From assembly GCF_002262885.1 (NCBI RefSeq), contig NZ_NKYF01000012.1, positions 124,001 to 188,000 on the forward strand: a stretch of 64,000 bases of DNA, given 5' to 3'. Under the pieces are notes generated by a model. That model ran no database searches. It saw nothing but the letters and a program-made list of their open reading frames with translations, and had not been told where the DNA came from. Below, in pieces: positions 15,497 through 24,433 of this stretch; position 1 is the stretch's first letter; the number at the start of each line of letters is the position of its first letter. A program made the position numbers and the translations under genes. The stretch comes from Pseudonocardia sp. MH-G8. GTDB taxonomy: Bacteria; Actinomycetota; Actinomycetes; Mycobacteriales; Pseudonocardiaceae.

Positions 15497-18308
15497 GGCG
15501 CGCTCCTTCCGGGTCGACGAGGACGGATCCGGTGACCTCCACGGGCACCAGGGCGCCGGCGAGCGGAACGTGCAAGGTGTCGCCGATGCGGCTGCGGCCG
15601 GCCTTGACCAGCGCGAGGGCGAACGGGCGACCCAGCTCCGCACTCCGGTAGCTGGACGTGACGTGGCCGAGCATGGGGACGGGCGGCTCGGGCAGGGTGT
15701 CGCACTCGACGATCTGCGCGCCCTCGGGCAACACCGTGCGCCGGTCCACCGGGAGCAGCCCGACCAGCTGCTTGCGCAGGGGGTTCTGGTTCTCCGGGCG
15801 CAGATGCGAGCGCTTGCCCACGAAGTCGGGCTTCTTCTTCGACACCGCCCATGACATCCCGAGGTCCTGCGGGGTGACGGTGCCGTCGGTGTCCTGCCCG
15901 ATGATCGGGTAGCCCTTCTCGGCGCGCAGCACGTGCATCGTCTCGGTGCCGTAGGGCGTGATCCCGTAGGGCTCGCCGGCGGCGAGGAGCCGCTCCCACA
16001 CGGCCTGGGCGTGCCAGGAGCTGACGTTGACCTCGTAGGCCAGCTCGCCGGAGAAGCTCACCCGCGCGATCCGGACCGGTACACCGTCGAGGTGGGTGTC
16101 GCGCCAGGCCATGAACCCGAACGCGTCGGCGGACACGTCGACGTCGGGGAAGACCGCGCCGACCACGTCCCGCGAGCGGGGCCCGACCACGGGGAAGGTG
16201 GACCACTGCTCGGTGACCGAGGTGAGGTGCACCCGCAGGTCCGGCCACTCGGTCTGGACCCACTCCTCCATCCAGTCCAGGACCTTCGCGGCGCCGCCGG
16301 TGGTGGTGTAGACGAGGAACCGGTCCTGCGCCGCGCGCAGCACCGTGCCGTCGTCGAGGACCATGCCGTCGGCTCCGCACATGACGCCGTAGCGGATCAT
16401 CCCGACCTTCAGGCTGCTGATCATGTTCGTGTAGAGGCGGTCGAGCAGCACCGCCGCGTCCGGTCCCTGGACGTCGATCTTGCCGAGCGTGGAGCCGTCG
16501 AGGATGCCGACGCCGCTGCGGGCCGCGGCGCACTCCCGCAGGACGGCGGTCTCCATGTCCTCGCCGGGGCGTGGGTAGTAGCGGGGCCGCTTCCACTGAC
16601 CGACGTCCTCGAAGACCGCGCCGTGGGCCACGTGCCAGTGGTGGAGGGCGGAGGTGCGCTCGGGGTCGAACAACGCGCCGCGCTGCCGCCCGGCCAGCGC
16701 CGCGAAGGCCACCGGTGTGTAGGGCGGGCGGAAGGTGGTGGTGCCCAGTTCCTGGACCGGGCGGCCCAGCAGCTCCGCGACGATCCCGGACGTGATCACG
16801 CCGGAGGTCTTGCCCTGGTCGTGCGCGGTGCCGATCGTCGTGTAGCGCTTCACGTGCTCCACCGACCGCATACCGGCGCCGACGGCACGGGCGATGTCGG
16901 CCACCGTGGCGTCGCGCGCCACGTCGACGAACTGCGTGGTGGTGTCGCCCTCGGGCACCCGCCACAGCACCAGTGGCGGCGTGCTTTCGTAACCTCGCTC
17001 CGCCGTGGGGACCCGGGTGCTCGCCCCCGCGTCGATCCCCAGGCCGGCGAGCGCGGCCCGGGCCGTCCGGTCGCCGTCGTTCAGGCAGGCGTCGAGGTCG
17101 AACCGGCCGTTCGCGGAACCGGCGACCGTGGTGTCCGGAAGGGCCTCTCCCGGTACGAACGCGCCCAGGCCGGCGTCGTAGCGCAGCTTCCCGCGGGCCT
17201 GGCTGAACAGGTGCACTGCCGGGTTCCAGCCGCCGCTGACCAGCAGCAGGTCGCACGCCACCGGCTCGCCGCCGACGAGCGCGTGGGTGATCCGGTTGCC
17301 GCCGCGGGTACCGGTGACGACCTGGCCGGCGCGCACCGGGATGCCGCGGCGCTCGCACTCCGCGCGCCACTGCACCGGGACGTCGCGACGGGCGTCGACG
17401 ACCGCGTGCACGCGCACCCCGGCGTCGGCGAGCTCGACCGCCGCGGCGTAAGCGGCGTCGTCGGTGGTGAACACGACCGCGTCGCGCCCGGCCAGCACTC
17501 CGTAACGGTGCAGGAAGGTGCGTGCGGCACCGGCCAGCATGATCCCCGGACGGTCGTTGTCGGAGAAGACCACCGGCCGCTCGTGGGCGCCGGTGGCGAT
17601 CACCACGTGCCGGGCGCGGATCCGCCAGATCCGCTGCCGCGAGAGGTTGCGCGGAGCTGTGGGGCCGAGGTGGTCGGTGCGCCGCTGCAGCGCGAGCACG
17701 AACCGGTCGTCGTAGTGCCCGAACGCCGTGGTGCGCTGCAGGTGCAGGACGTCGGGCAGCTCCGCCAGCTCGGCGACGGCGCCGGCCACCCACTCGCCCG
17801 CAGGCGCGCCGTCGAGGGTGTCGCCTGCGCCGAGCAGGCTCCCGCCCGCCTCGCACTGCTCGTCGAGGAGCACCACGCGGGCGCCGGCGCGGGCCGCGGT
17901 GAGCGCCGCGACCAGCCCGGCCGGCCCGGCTCCGACGACGAGCACGTCGGCATGGGCGTGCTTCGCGTCGTAGCGGGCGGTGTCGGGCACCTCGGCGAGC
18001 CGCCCCCGCCCCGCGATGCCGCGGGCCGACAGCCCGTCGGTGAGCTCGATCGTGGTGGCGAGCAGCATGGGCTCGGGGAAGGGCTCCTCGACCTGCACCA
18101 GCCCGCTCGGATCCTCCGCCCACGCCGCCGCGATGCCGCGCGGACGGCCACGCGCGATGCTCGTGGTGAGGTGGTGGCGGCCGTGCGCGAGCAGCGCCGA
18201 GGCCAGCGTGTCGCCGGGGTGACCGGTGAGCCGTTCCCCGTTGAAGGTGAAGGTGCAGGTGGTGCCGCGGTCGATCCGGCCGTGGGCGGGGACGCGGAAG
18301 GCGCTCAT
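15486..18308 (-). CDS. soxA: Sarcosine oxidase alpha subunit
   Basis: A 940-residue protein; ATG 18308 overlaps the soxD stop (ATGA). Order of parts: a ferredoxin-like N-terminal domain (F-N-G-E-R-L-T-G-H-P-G-D-T), a dinucleotide-binding oxidoreductase domain with V-V-G-A-G-P-A-G-L at about residue 110, and a C-terminal GcvT-type THF domain (from about 560) with L-D-G-S-T-L-G-K-I-D-V-Q-G-P-D and F-S-G-E-L-A-Y-E-V-N. With SoxB, D and G it oxidises sarcosine to glycine, H2O2 and 5,10-methylene-THF. The length is close to the corynebacterial enzyme (about 965). Confidence 0.95.
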   Translation of the reverse strand: MSAFRVPAHGRIDRGTTCTFTFNGERLTGHPGDTLASALLAHGRHHLTTSIARGRPRGIAAAWAEDPSGLVQVEEPFPEPMLLATTIELTDGLSARGIAGRGRLAEVPDTARYDAKHAHADVLVVGAGPAGLVAALTAARAGARVVLLDEQCEAGGSLLGAGDTLDGAPAGEWVAGAVAELAELPDVLHLQRTTAFGHYDDRFVLALQRRTDHLGPTAPRNLSRQRIWRIRARHVVIATGAHERPVVFSDNDRPGIMLAGAARTFLHRYGVLAGRDAVVFTTDDAAYAAAVELADAGVRVHAVVDARRDVPVQWRAECERRGIPVRAGQVVTGTRGGNRITHALVGGEPVACDLLLVSGGWNPAVHLFSQARGKLRYDAGLGAFVPGEALPDTTVAGSANGRFDLDACLNDGDRTARAALAGLGIDAGASTRVPTAERGYESTPPLVLWRVPEGDTTTQFVDVARDATVADIARAVGAGMRSVEHVKRYTTIGTAHDQGKTSGVITSGIVAELLGRPVQELGTTTFRPPYTPVAFAALAGRQRGALFDPERTSALHHWHVAHGAVFEDVGQWKRPRYYPRPGEDMETAVLRECAAARSGVGILDGSTLGKIDVQGPDAAVLLDRLYTNMISSLKVGMIRYGVMCGADGMVLDDGTVLRAAQDRFLVYTTTGGAAKVLDWMEEWVQTEWPDLRVHLTSVTEQWSTFPVVGPRSRDVVGAVFPDVDVSADAFGFMAWRDTHLDGVPVRIARVSFSGELAYEVNVSSWHAQAVWERLLAAGEPYGITPYGTETMHVLRAEKGYPIIGQDTDGTVTPQDLGMSWAVSKKKPDFVGKRSHLRPENQNPLRKQLVGLLPVDRRTVLPEGAQIVECDTLPEPPVPMLGHVTSSYRSAELGRPFALALVKAGRSRIGDTLHVPLAGALVPVEVTGSVLVDPEGARRDG

Positions 18309-18583
18309 GACGTCACCGGCCGGGACTCGCCGGGGCGGTGGACGCCGTGGAAGCGGTAGGAGACGGTGTCGCGCACGGCGTTGAACCAGCGCCGGCAGCC
18401 GGCGGTGTGGCTCCACCGCTCGGCGAACACGCCCTTCGGGTTGTCGCGGAAGAAGACGTAGTGCGCCCACTCCTCGTCGGAGAGCGCTTGCGGGTCCTCG
18501 GGGTAGGCGACGTGCGCCTGCCCGCCGTAGTGGAACTCGACTTCCTCGCGCGGCCCGCACCAGGGGCATTCGATGAGTTGCAC
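18305..18583 (-). CDS. soxD: Sarcosine oxidase delta subunit
   Basis: A 92-residue protein from GTG 18583 with AGGAG 7 nt upstream. It starts M-Q-L-I-E-C-P-W-C-G-P-R and later has H-T-A-G-C-R-R-W-F-N, giving the Cys3-His zinc site that anchors the delta subunit to alpha. Length and motifs are standard for SoxD. It sits 21 bp after soxB and overlaps soxA by 4 bp, so the complex is made from one transcript. Confidence 0.94.
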   Translation of the reverse strand: MQLIECPWCGPREEVEFHYGGQAHVAYPEDPQALSDEEWAHYVFFRDNPKGVFAERWSHTAGCRRWFNAVRDTVSYRFHGVHRPGESRPVTS

Positions 18584-18604
18584 GGTGACTCCTGACGGTC
18601 CCGA

Positions 18605-19819
18605 CTAGTGGGCCACGGCGGCGGCGCCGTGCTCGTCGACCAGCGCGCCGGTGACGAAGCGCTCCAGCGTGAACGGGGCGGTGAACGGGTGTGGCTCGTC
18701 GTGGGCGATCGTGTGGGCCATGCACCAGCCCACGCCGGGCGTGGCCTTGAACCCGCCGGTGCCCCAGCCGCAGTTGAGGTAGAGGTTCGTGTACGGGGTG
18801 CGCCCGACGATCGGGGACGCGTCGGGTGTGACGTCGACGATCCCGCCCCAGGTGCGCAGCAGGTGCGCCCGGGCGAACACGGGGAACAGCTCCACCGCGG
18901 CCGCCATCTGGCGCTCGATGATGTGGAACGCGCCGCGCTGCCCGTAGCCGTTGTAGGAGTCGATGCCGGCGCCCATGACGAGCTCGCCCTTGTGCGCCTG
19001 GGACACGTAGACGTGCACGGCGTTGGACATGACGACCGTGGGGTGCACCGGTTCGAGCAGTTCGGAGACCAGCGCCTGCAGCGGGTGGCTCTGCAGCGGT
19101 ACCCGGAAGCCGAGCATGTCGGTGAGGACCGACGTGTGGCCCGCCGCGCAGAGCGCGACCCGGCCGGCGGCGATGTCGCCGCGCGTCGTCCGCACCCCGG
19201 TGACCCGGTCGCCGTCGGTGGTGAAGCCGGTGACCTCGCAGTCCTGGATCAGGTCGATCCCGGCCTCGTCGGCCCGGCGCGCGAAGCCCCAGGCCACGTA
19301 GTCGTGCTTGGCGATGCCGGCCCGCGGCTGGTAGGTGGCCCCCAGCACCGGGTAGCGGATCTCCTGGGAGGTGTTGACGATGGGGCAGACCTTGCCGACC
19401 TCGTCCGGGGTGAGCCACTCGGCGTCGACCCCGTTGAGCGCGTTGGCCTCGACGCGCCGCACGCTGTCGCGCACGTCCTGCAGGCTGTGGGCGAGGTTCA
19501 GCACGCCGCGCTGGCTGAACAGGATCGGGTAGCCGAGATCCTCCTCGAGGCCCTCCCAGAGCTTGAGCGAGTGCTCGTAGATGCCCGCGCTCTCGTCCCA
19601 CAGGTAGTTGGAGCGGATGATCGTGGTGTTGCGGGCCATGTTGCCGCCGGCCAGCCAGCCCTTCTCCAGCACCGCCACGTTGGTGATGCCGTGGTTGCGG
19701 GCGAGGTAGTGCGCGGTGGCCAGGCCGTGCCCGCCGGCGCCGACGATCACCACGTCGTAGGAGCGCTTCGGCTCGGCGTTGCGCCACAGGAAATCGGGGT
19801 GCTCGGGCACCGGGTTCAT
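18605..19819 (-). CDS. soxB: Sarcosine oxidase beta subunit
   Basis: A 404-residue protein; ATG 19819 overlaps the glyA stop (ATGA). The D-amino-acid-oxidase fold is shown by V-V-I-V-G-A-G-G-H-G-L-A-T-A at the FAD site, E-K-G-W-L-A-G-G-N-M-A-R-N-T-T-I-I-R-S-N-Y and the C-terminal N-C-G-W-G-T-G-G-F-K-A-T-P. SoxB carries FAD and the covalently held FMN and is where sarcosine is oxidised. Length matches the family (about 405). Confidence 0.95.
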   Translation of the reverse strand: MNPVPEHPDFLWRNAEPKRSYDVVIVGAGGHGLATAHYLARNHGITNVAVLEKGWLAGGNMARNTTIIRSNYLWDESAGIYEHSLKLWEGLEEDLGYPILFSQRGVLNLAHSLQDVRDSVRRVEANALNGVDAEWLTPDEVGKVCPIVNTSQEIRYPVLGATYQPRAGIAKHDYVAWGFARRADEAGIDLIQDCEVTGFTTDGDRVTGVRTTRGDIAAGRVALCAAGHTSVLTDMLGFRVPLQSHPLQALVSELLEPVHPTVVMSNAVHVYVSQAHKGELVMGAGIDSYNGYGQRGAFHIIERQMAAAVELFPVFARAHLLRTWGGIVDVTPDASPIVGRTPYTNLYLNCGWGTGGFKATPGVGWCMAHTIAHDEPHPFTAPFTLERFVTGALVDEHGAAAVAH

Positions 19820-21135
19820 CGGGCGGCCTCCTCGAGCGCGGGGTAGAGGGGGAAGCGCGCGGCCAGCGCGGTGACCCGCTCGCGCAGCGCGGCGATGCCG
19901 GTGTCGTCGGTGGCCGGGCGCAGCGCAGCGGCGACGATGTCGGCGACCTCGGCGAACTCGTCGGCGCCGAATCCCCGGGTCGCGAGGGCGGGTGTGCCGA
20001 TCCGGACGCCCGAACTGATCATCGGCGGCCGGGGGTCGAACGGCACGGCGTTGCGGTTCACGGTGATGCCGGCCGCGTGCAGGCGGTCCTCGGCCTGCTT
20101 GCCGTCGAGCTCGGACGCGCGCAGATCGACGAGTACCAGGTGGACGTCGGTGCCGCCGCTCACGACGTCGATCCCCGCCGCACGCGAATCGGGGGCGAGC
20201 AGCCGGTCGGCGAGCAGCCGGGCGCCGAGCAGCGTGCGTTCCTGGCGGTCGTGGAACTCCGCGCCCGCAGCAAGCCTGAACGTCACCGCCTTCGCGGCGA
20301 TGACGTGCTCGAGCGGGCCGCCCTGCTGCCCGGGGAACACCGCGGAGTTGAGCTTCTTGCGCAGCGCCGGGTCGTCCTCGGCGGAGAGGATCACGCCGCC
20401 GCGGGGACCGCCGAGGGTCTTGTGCGTGGTGCTCGTGACGACGTGGGCGTGCGGCACCGGCGAGGGGTGCAGCCCGGCAGCGACGAGCCCGGCGAAGTGG
20501 GCCATGTCGACCATCAGGGAGGCGCCCACCTCGTCGGCGATCCGGCGGAACTGCGCGAAGTCGAGGTGGCGGGGGTAGGCCGACCAGCCGGCGACGATCA
20601 CCTTCGGGCGGCGCTCCCGCGCGAGCCGCGCCACCTCGGCCATGTCGACGCGGTGGTCGTCCTCGCGCACGTGGTAGGCGGCGACGTCGTAGAGCAGCCC
20701 GGAGAAGTTGAGCCGCATCCCGTGGGTGAGGTGCCCGCCGTGGGCGAGGTCGAGCCCGAGGATCGTGTCGCCCGGCTGCAGGAGCGCGGCCATCGCCGCG
20801 GCGTTGGCCTGCGCGCCCGAGTGCGGCTGGACGTTCGCGAAGGTGGCGCCGAACAGGCTCTTCAGCCGATCGATGGCGAGCCGTTCGACCACGTCGACGT
20901 GCTCGCACCCGCCGTAGTAGCGCCGACCGGGGTAGCCCTCGGCGTACTTGTTGGTGAGCACCGAGCCCTGCGCCTGCAGCACCGCCAGCGGGGCGACGTT
21001 CTCGCTGGCGATCATCTCGAGCGTGGACTCCTGCCGGGCCAGCTCGGCGCGGACCGCCGCGTGGATCTCGGGATCGGTGTCGGCGAGGCCGGCGTTCAGG
21101 CTCTCGGTGGGACGGGCGCCGTGGGTGTCGAGCAT
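19816..21135 (-). CDS. glyA: Serine hydroxymethyltransferase of the sarcosine operon
   Basis: A 439-residue PLP enzyme. ATG 21135 is chosen; a GTG at 21159 is also in frame. Signatures are I-A-S-E-N, N-K-Y-A-E-G-Y-P-G-R-R-Y-Y-G-G, S-G-A-Q-A-N and the PLP-lysine segment T-T-H-K-T-L-G-G-P-R-G-G. It joins glycine and 5,10-methylene-THF, both products of sarcosine oxidase, into serine. Being first in the operon and coupled to soxB, it is probably a catabolic paralogue beside a housekeeping glyA elsewhere. A GntR-type dyad lies 36 bp upstream of its start. Confidence 0.94.
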   Translation of the reverse strand: MLDTHGARPTESLNAGLADTDPEIHAAVRAELARQESTLEMIASENVAPLAVLQAQGSVLTNKYAEGYPGRRYYGGCEHVDVVERLAIDRLKSLFGATFANVQPHSGAQANAAAMAALLQPGDTILGLDLAHGGHLTHGMRLNFSGLLYDVAAYHVREDDHRVDMAEVARLARERRPKVIVAGWSAYPRHLDFAQFRRIADEVGASLMVDMAHFAGLVAAGLHPSPVPHAHVVTSTTHKTLGGPRGGVILSAEDDPALRKKLNSAVFPGQQGGPLEHVIAAKAVTFRLAAGAEFHDRQERTLLGARLLADRLLAPDSRAAGIDVVSGGTDVHLVLVDLRASELDGKQAEDRLHAAGITVNRNAVPFDPRPPMISSGVRIGTPALATRGFGADEFAEVADIVAAALRPATDDTGIAALRERVTALAARFPLYPALEEAAR

Positions 21136-21170
21136 CTGGGGTCCGATCTGCAGTACCAAGCGGCGACTAC

Positions 21171-21180
21171 TGATATATCA
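21171..21180. promoter_or_regulatory. TGATATATCA palindrome, probable GntR operator
   Basis: A perfect 10-bp palindrome, strikingly AT-rich against its surroundings, lies between the divergent glyA-sox operon and the FCD-type GntR gene. Binding by the adjacent GntR is inferred from position; FCD regulators usually bind short dyads of this kind. Confidence 0.55.
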
Positions 21181-21262
21181 ACCGGCGGTGTACGGTAAGG
21201 CTGCCCGAGGGACGGCGTCAAGGCGTCCCGGCGATGCCTGTGGAAAACCTCGAGGGAGGACG

Positions 21263-21952
21263 ATGAGCGCCGCGCCTGCCCTGTCCGCGTCCACGCCGGA
21301 GCCGTCGATGCAGGGCCCACCCCCGTCGCTCGCGGACCGGGCGTACGTGGGGATCCGGGACCGCCTGGTCATGCTCGACATCCGGCCGGGCGAGCCGTTG
21401 AACGACGACACGCTCGCCCAGGAGCTCGGCACGGGGCGCACGCCGGTGCGCGAGGCGCTGAAGCGACTGGAGGGCGACCGGCTCGTCGTCGCTTACCCCC
21501 GGCGGGGCACCTTCGCCACCGCGGTCGACATCACCGACCTCGCCCACATCTCCGAGATCCGCGTGGAGCTGGAGCCGCTCGCGGCGTCCCGGGCCGCCCG
21601 CCACGCGTCGGACGCCTGCCGGGCGCAGCTCGCCGGTCTCGCCCGCGACACGGTGGGTCTGCAGTCGCGCGTCGGTGATCGGCGCGAGCTGCTGCGTCGC
21701 GATGTCCGGGTGCACCGGGAGGTCTACCGCGCCGCGGGCAACCCGCACCTGGAGGACATCCTCGTCCGGCAGGACAACCTCGCCACCCGGATCTGGTGCC
21801 TGTTCCTGGACCGCATCCCCGCGGTCGCAGGCCACGTGGAGGAGCACGTCGGCCTGCTCGAGGCCATCGTGGAGGGTGAGGCGGAGCAGGCGGCGCGGCT
21901 GGCGCTCGAGCACGTGGTCGGGTTCGAGCGTGCGGTGCGCGCGGTGCTCTGA
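21263..21952 (+). CDS. GntR-family regulator, FCD type
   Basis: A 229-residue protein from ATG 21263, preceded by GGGAGGA at 21254-21260. The winged helix spans about residues 20-90 (G-R-T-P-V-R-E-A-L-K-R-L recognition helix, then the wing Y-P-R-R-G-T-F-A). The FCD domain follows, with the acidic/His metal residues in R-R-D-V-R-V-H-R-E-V-Y-R-A-A-G-N-P-H-L and the late E-E-H-V-G-L-L-E-A-I. It is divergent from glyA-soxBDAG-dmg and likely regulates that operon in response to a carboxylate or amine such as sarcosine or dimethylglycine. Confidence 0.9.
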   Translation: MSAAPALSASTPEPSMQGPPPSLADRAYVGIRDRLVMLDIRPGEPLNDDTLAQELGTGRTPVREALKRLEGDRLVVAYPRRGTFATAVDITDLAHISEIRVELEPLAASRAARHASDACRAQLAGLARDTVGLQSRVGDRRELLRRDVRVHREVYRAAGNPHLEDILVRQDNLATRIWCLFLDRIPAVAGHVEEHVGLLEAIVEGEAEQAARLALEHVVGFERAVRAVL

Positions 21953-21969
21953 GCTGCTGCTCCGAGCCG

Positions 21970-22773
21970 CTACTCCTGGGCGCCGTAGTAGCCGATCCGG
22001 CTGCTGATCTCCGAGGCGCCGACGAGCAGCTGCGTCGCCACGTCGGAGAACGATTCGACCGGCAGGCGGTAGGAGGGCGCGGAGACGCCCACGGCCGCCA
22101 CCACGTCACCGGGGGCGTTGCGGATCGGGACGGCGATGGCGTTCAGGCCGAGCTCGAACTCCTCGATGGTGCAGGCCCATCCGTGCTCGCGGACCTTGTC
22201 CAGCTCGGCCTCCAGCACGGCGAGGTCGGTGATCGTGTTCTCGGTGTACGCGGTGGGTTGGTCGCCGAGGGCCTTGTGTACCAGGTCGGCATCCCCCCAG
22301 GCCAGTAGCACTTTCCCGCTCGCCGTGGCGTACATCGGCGTGGGCCTGCCGATCCAGTTGCGCCCGGTGATCGCCGAGCTGCCGTACTCCTGAAGGATGT
22401 TCGTGGCCTCGCCTGCATCGGCGATGGCCAGGTTCACCGTCTCGCCCAGCTCCGCGGCGAGGCGCTGGCAGACCGGCCGGCTCTCGATCGGCAGTTCGAG
22501 CTGCGCGGTGGTGGCACCCGCGAGCCGGACGATGCCCCGCCCGAGGTGGTACTTACCGCGCTCCTCGACCTGCTCCACCAGGTCGCCGATCTCCAGGGCC
22601 TCGATGAGGCGGAACGCCGTGGACTTGTGCACGCCGAGCTCGTTGGCGACGTCCGTGACGCCCACGCCGTCGCGCCCCCGTTCGGCCAACAGGTACAGGA
22701 TCGCGATGGCGCGGTCCACCGATTGGACCTTGGACGGCGCGACCTCCCTCGTGTATCGCGGCGAATCGGTCAC
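21970..22773 (-). CDS. IclR-family regulator, next to the Rieske oxygenase genes
   Basis: A 267-residue protein from GTG 22773. The N-terminal helix-turn-helix has S-V-D-R-A-I-A-I-L-Y-L-L and V-H-K-S-T-A-F-R-L-I-E-A-L. The C-terminal effector domain has T-A-S-G-K-V-L-L-A and a final F-S-D-V-A-T-Q-L-L. It is divergent from the Rieske ferredoxin, reductase and oxygenase genes and is their probable regulator, perhaps sensing betaine. It is convergent with the GntR gene (17-bp gap). Confidence 0.9.
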   Translation of the reverse strand: MTDSPRYTREVAPSKVQSVDRAIAILYLLAERGRDGVGVTDVANELGVHKSTAFRLIEALEIGDLVEQVEERGKYHLGRGIVRLAGATTAQLELPIESRPVCQRLAAELGETVNLAIADAGEATNILQEYGSSAITGRNWIGRPTPMYATASGKVLLAWGDADLVHKALGDQPTAYTENTITDLAVLEAELDKVREHGWACTIEEFELGLNAIAVPIRNAPGDVVAAVGVSAPSYRLPVESFSDVATQLLVGASEISSRIGYYGAQE

Positions 22774-22893
22774 GGCCGAACTCTACGGGGCGGCACGGAT
22801 TTCGCACCGCCGAGGCCTTGACGGCGCCACCAGATGAACCGCATTCTGTTGCTGATAGCGAGTCCCGTTGCGCCATCTGAAACAGGAGGGGCC

Positions 22894-23214
22894 ATGATCC
22901 TCGTCGGTTCCATCGATGACATCCCGCTCGGCGAAGCCGTGCGCGTCGAGGGCGAGGTGCCGATCGCCGTGTTCAACGTCGACGGCGAGCTGTTCGCGAT
23001 CGATGACACGTGCACCCACCAGGACGCCTCGCTGGCCGATGGCTGGGTCGAGGGCTGCGCGGTGGAGTGCCCGCTGCACGCCGCGTGCTTCGACCTGCGG
23101 ACGGGAATGCCGTCCGGCCCCCCTGCGAAGGCGCCGGTGCGTACCTACGAGGTGCTCGTGGTCGACGGGATGGTCCACGTGCGCGCCCCCGCGCCCGTCG
23201 GGGTCGGCGTCTGA
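22894..23214 (+). CDS. Rieske [2Fe-2S] ferredoxin
   Basis: A 106-residue protein from ATG 22894, with AGGAGG 4 nt upstream. Rieske ligands are C-T-H-Q-D-A-S-L and C-P-L-H-A-A-C-F-D, 17 residues apart, as in small soluble ferredoxins of ring-hydroxylating and betaine-type oxygenases. It should carry electrons from the reductase to the oxygenase. Its stop overlaps the reductase ATG (TGATG). An upstream in-frame ATG at 22834 is rejected for lack of a ribosome-binding site. Confidence 0.92.
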   Translation: MILVGSIDDIPLGEAVRVEGEVPIAVFNVDGELFAIDDTCTHQDASLADGWVEGCAVECPLHAACFDLRTGMPSGPPAKAPVRTYEVLVVDGMVHVRAPAPVGVGV

Positions 23215-24398
23215 TGACGGCTCCGGTGCGCAGCGTCGTGGTGGTCGGCGGCTCGCTCGCCGGGCTCAGCGCCGCGCGCGCACTGCGCGAGCAGGGCTAC
23301 GACGGGCAGGTCGTGGTGGTGGGGGAGGAGGAGCGGCTCCCGTACGACCGCCCTCCGCTGTCGAAGGAGTTCCTGGCAGGCACCCTCGACCTCGAGGACC
23401 TCGCGCTGACCACGGCCGACGACGCGGACCTCGACCTGGACTGGCGTCTCGGTGATCCGGCGTCGGGGCTGGACCGCGGGGGCCGCGCGGTCGTGCTGGC
23501 GTCGGGGCGGCAGGTGCCCGCCGACGGGGTCGTGGTGGCCACGGGTGCGCGGGCCAGGGCACTGCCCGGGGCGCGCCTGGCCGGTGTGCACACCCTGCGC
23601 ACCGTGGAGGACGCGGTCGCGCTGCGGGCCGAGCTCGGCGTCGGCCGGCGGCTCGTGGTGATCGGCGGCGGCTTCATCGGGGCCGAGGTGGCGTCCACCG
23701 CTCGAGCGCTGGGCGTCGAGGTCACCGTGGTCGAGTCGGACGTCGTGCCGCTGCACCGGGTACTCGGCGAGGACCTGGCGCAGGCCTGCGCCGGCTTGCA
23801 CGCGGACCACGGCGTGCGGCTGCTCGCGGGCGAGGTCGTCACCGGGCTCGGCGGGAACGGCCGGGTCCGCGAGGTGCACCTGGCCGGCGGGCGCACCGAG
23901 CCCGCGGACGTGGTCGTCGTCGGCATCGGGGCGATCCCGAACGTCGAGTGGCTGGCCGGCTCGGGGGTCGAGCACGACCACCGCGGGGTGCGAACCGACG
24001 CCGCGGGTGCCACGAACGTCGCCCAGGTCGTGGCGACGGGGGACTGCGCCTTCTCCTACTGCGCCTACGCCGGCGCGACGGTGCGCCACGAGCACTGGAC
24101 CCACGCGGTGCAGCAGCCCGCGACCGCCGTGGCGAGCCTGCTCGGCCACACCACGACCGCCCGACGGGCGGCCCCCTACTTCTGGTCCGACCAGTACGGC
24201 GCACGGCTGCAGTTCGCCGGGCACCGCACGCCCGACGACGCGGTGGAGATCCTCGAGGGCGACCTCGTCGACCGCCGGTTCGTGGCCGGCTACCGCCGGG
24301 ACGGCGAGCTCGTCGCCGTCTTCGCGATGAACCAGCCGAAGCTCTTCGGGAAGTGGCGCCGGCAGCTGATGCCGCGGCACGCCACCACCGCCGCCTGA
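23214..24398 (+). CDS. FAD-dependent ferredoxin reductase
   Basis: A 394-residue protein. FAD site V-V-V-G-G-S-L-A-G-L-S-A near the N-terminus, Y-D-R-P-P-L-S-K-E-F after it, NAD(H) site V-I-G-G-G-F-I-G-A-E-V at about residue 145, A-T-G-D-C-A for the second FAD contact and E-H-W-T-H-A near the C-terminal reductase domain. This is the BphA4/rubredoxin-reductase type. It would pass electrons from NADH to the adjacent Rieske ferredoxin. Most described GbcB partners of betaine oxygenase are FMN/[2Fe-2S] reductases, so a three-component chain here is a variation. Confidence 0.92.
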   Translation: MTAPVRSVVVVGGSLAGLSAARALREQGYDGQVVVVGEEERLPYDRPPLSKEFLAGTLDLEDLALTTADDADLDLDWRLGDPASGLDRGGRAVVLASGRQVPADGVVVATGARARALPGARLAGVHTLRTVEDAVALRAELGVGRRLVVIGGGFIGAEVASTARALGVEVTVVESDVVPLHRVLGEDLAQACAGLHADHGVRLLAGEVVTGLGGNGRVREVHLAGGRTEPADVVVVGIGAIPNVEWLAGSGVEHDHRGVRTDAAGATNVAQVVATGDCAFSYCAYAGATVRHEHWTHAVQQPATAVASLLGHTTTARRAAPYFWSDQYGARLQFAGHRTPDDAVEILEGDLVDRRFVAGYRRDGELVAVFAMNQPKLFGKWRRQLMPRHATTAA

Positions 24399-24433
24399 CC
24401 CACCTGAACGAGTTCCCGTACGAGAGGTGCCGC

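Noticed and set aside
15486..19787. A single minus-strand frame running from soxA through the soxD and soxB region
   Set aside because: Only the part below 18308 encodes SoxA; above it the true soxD and soxB lie in other frames with their own starts and motifs.
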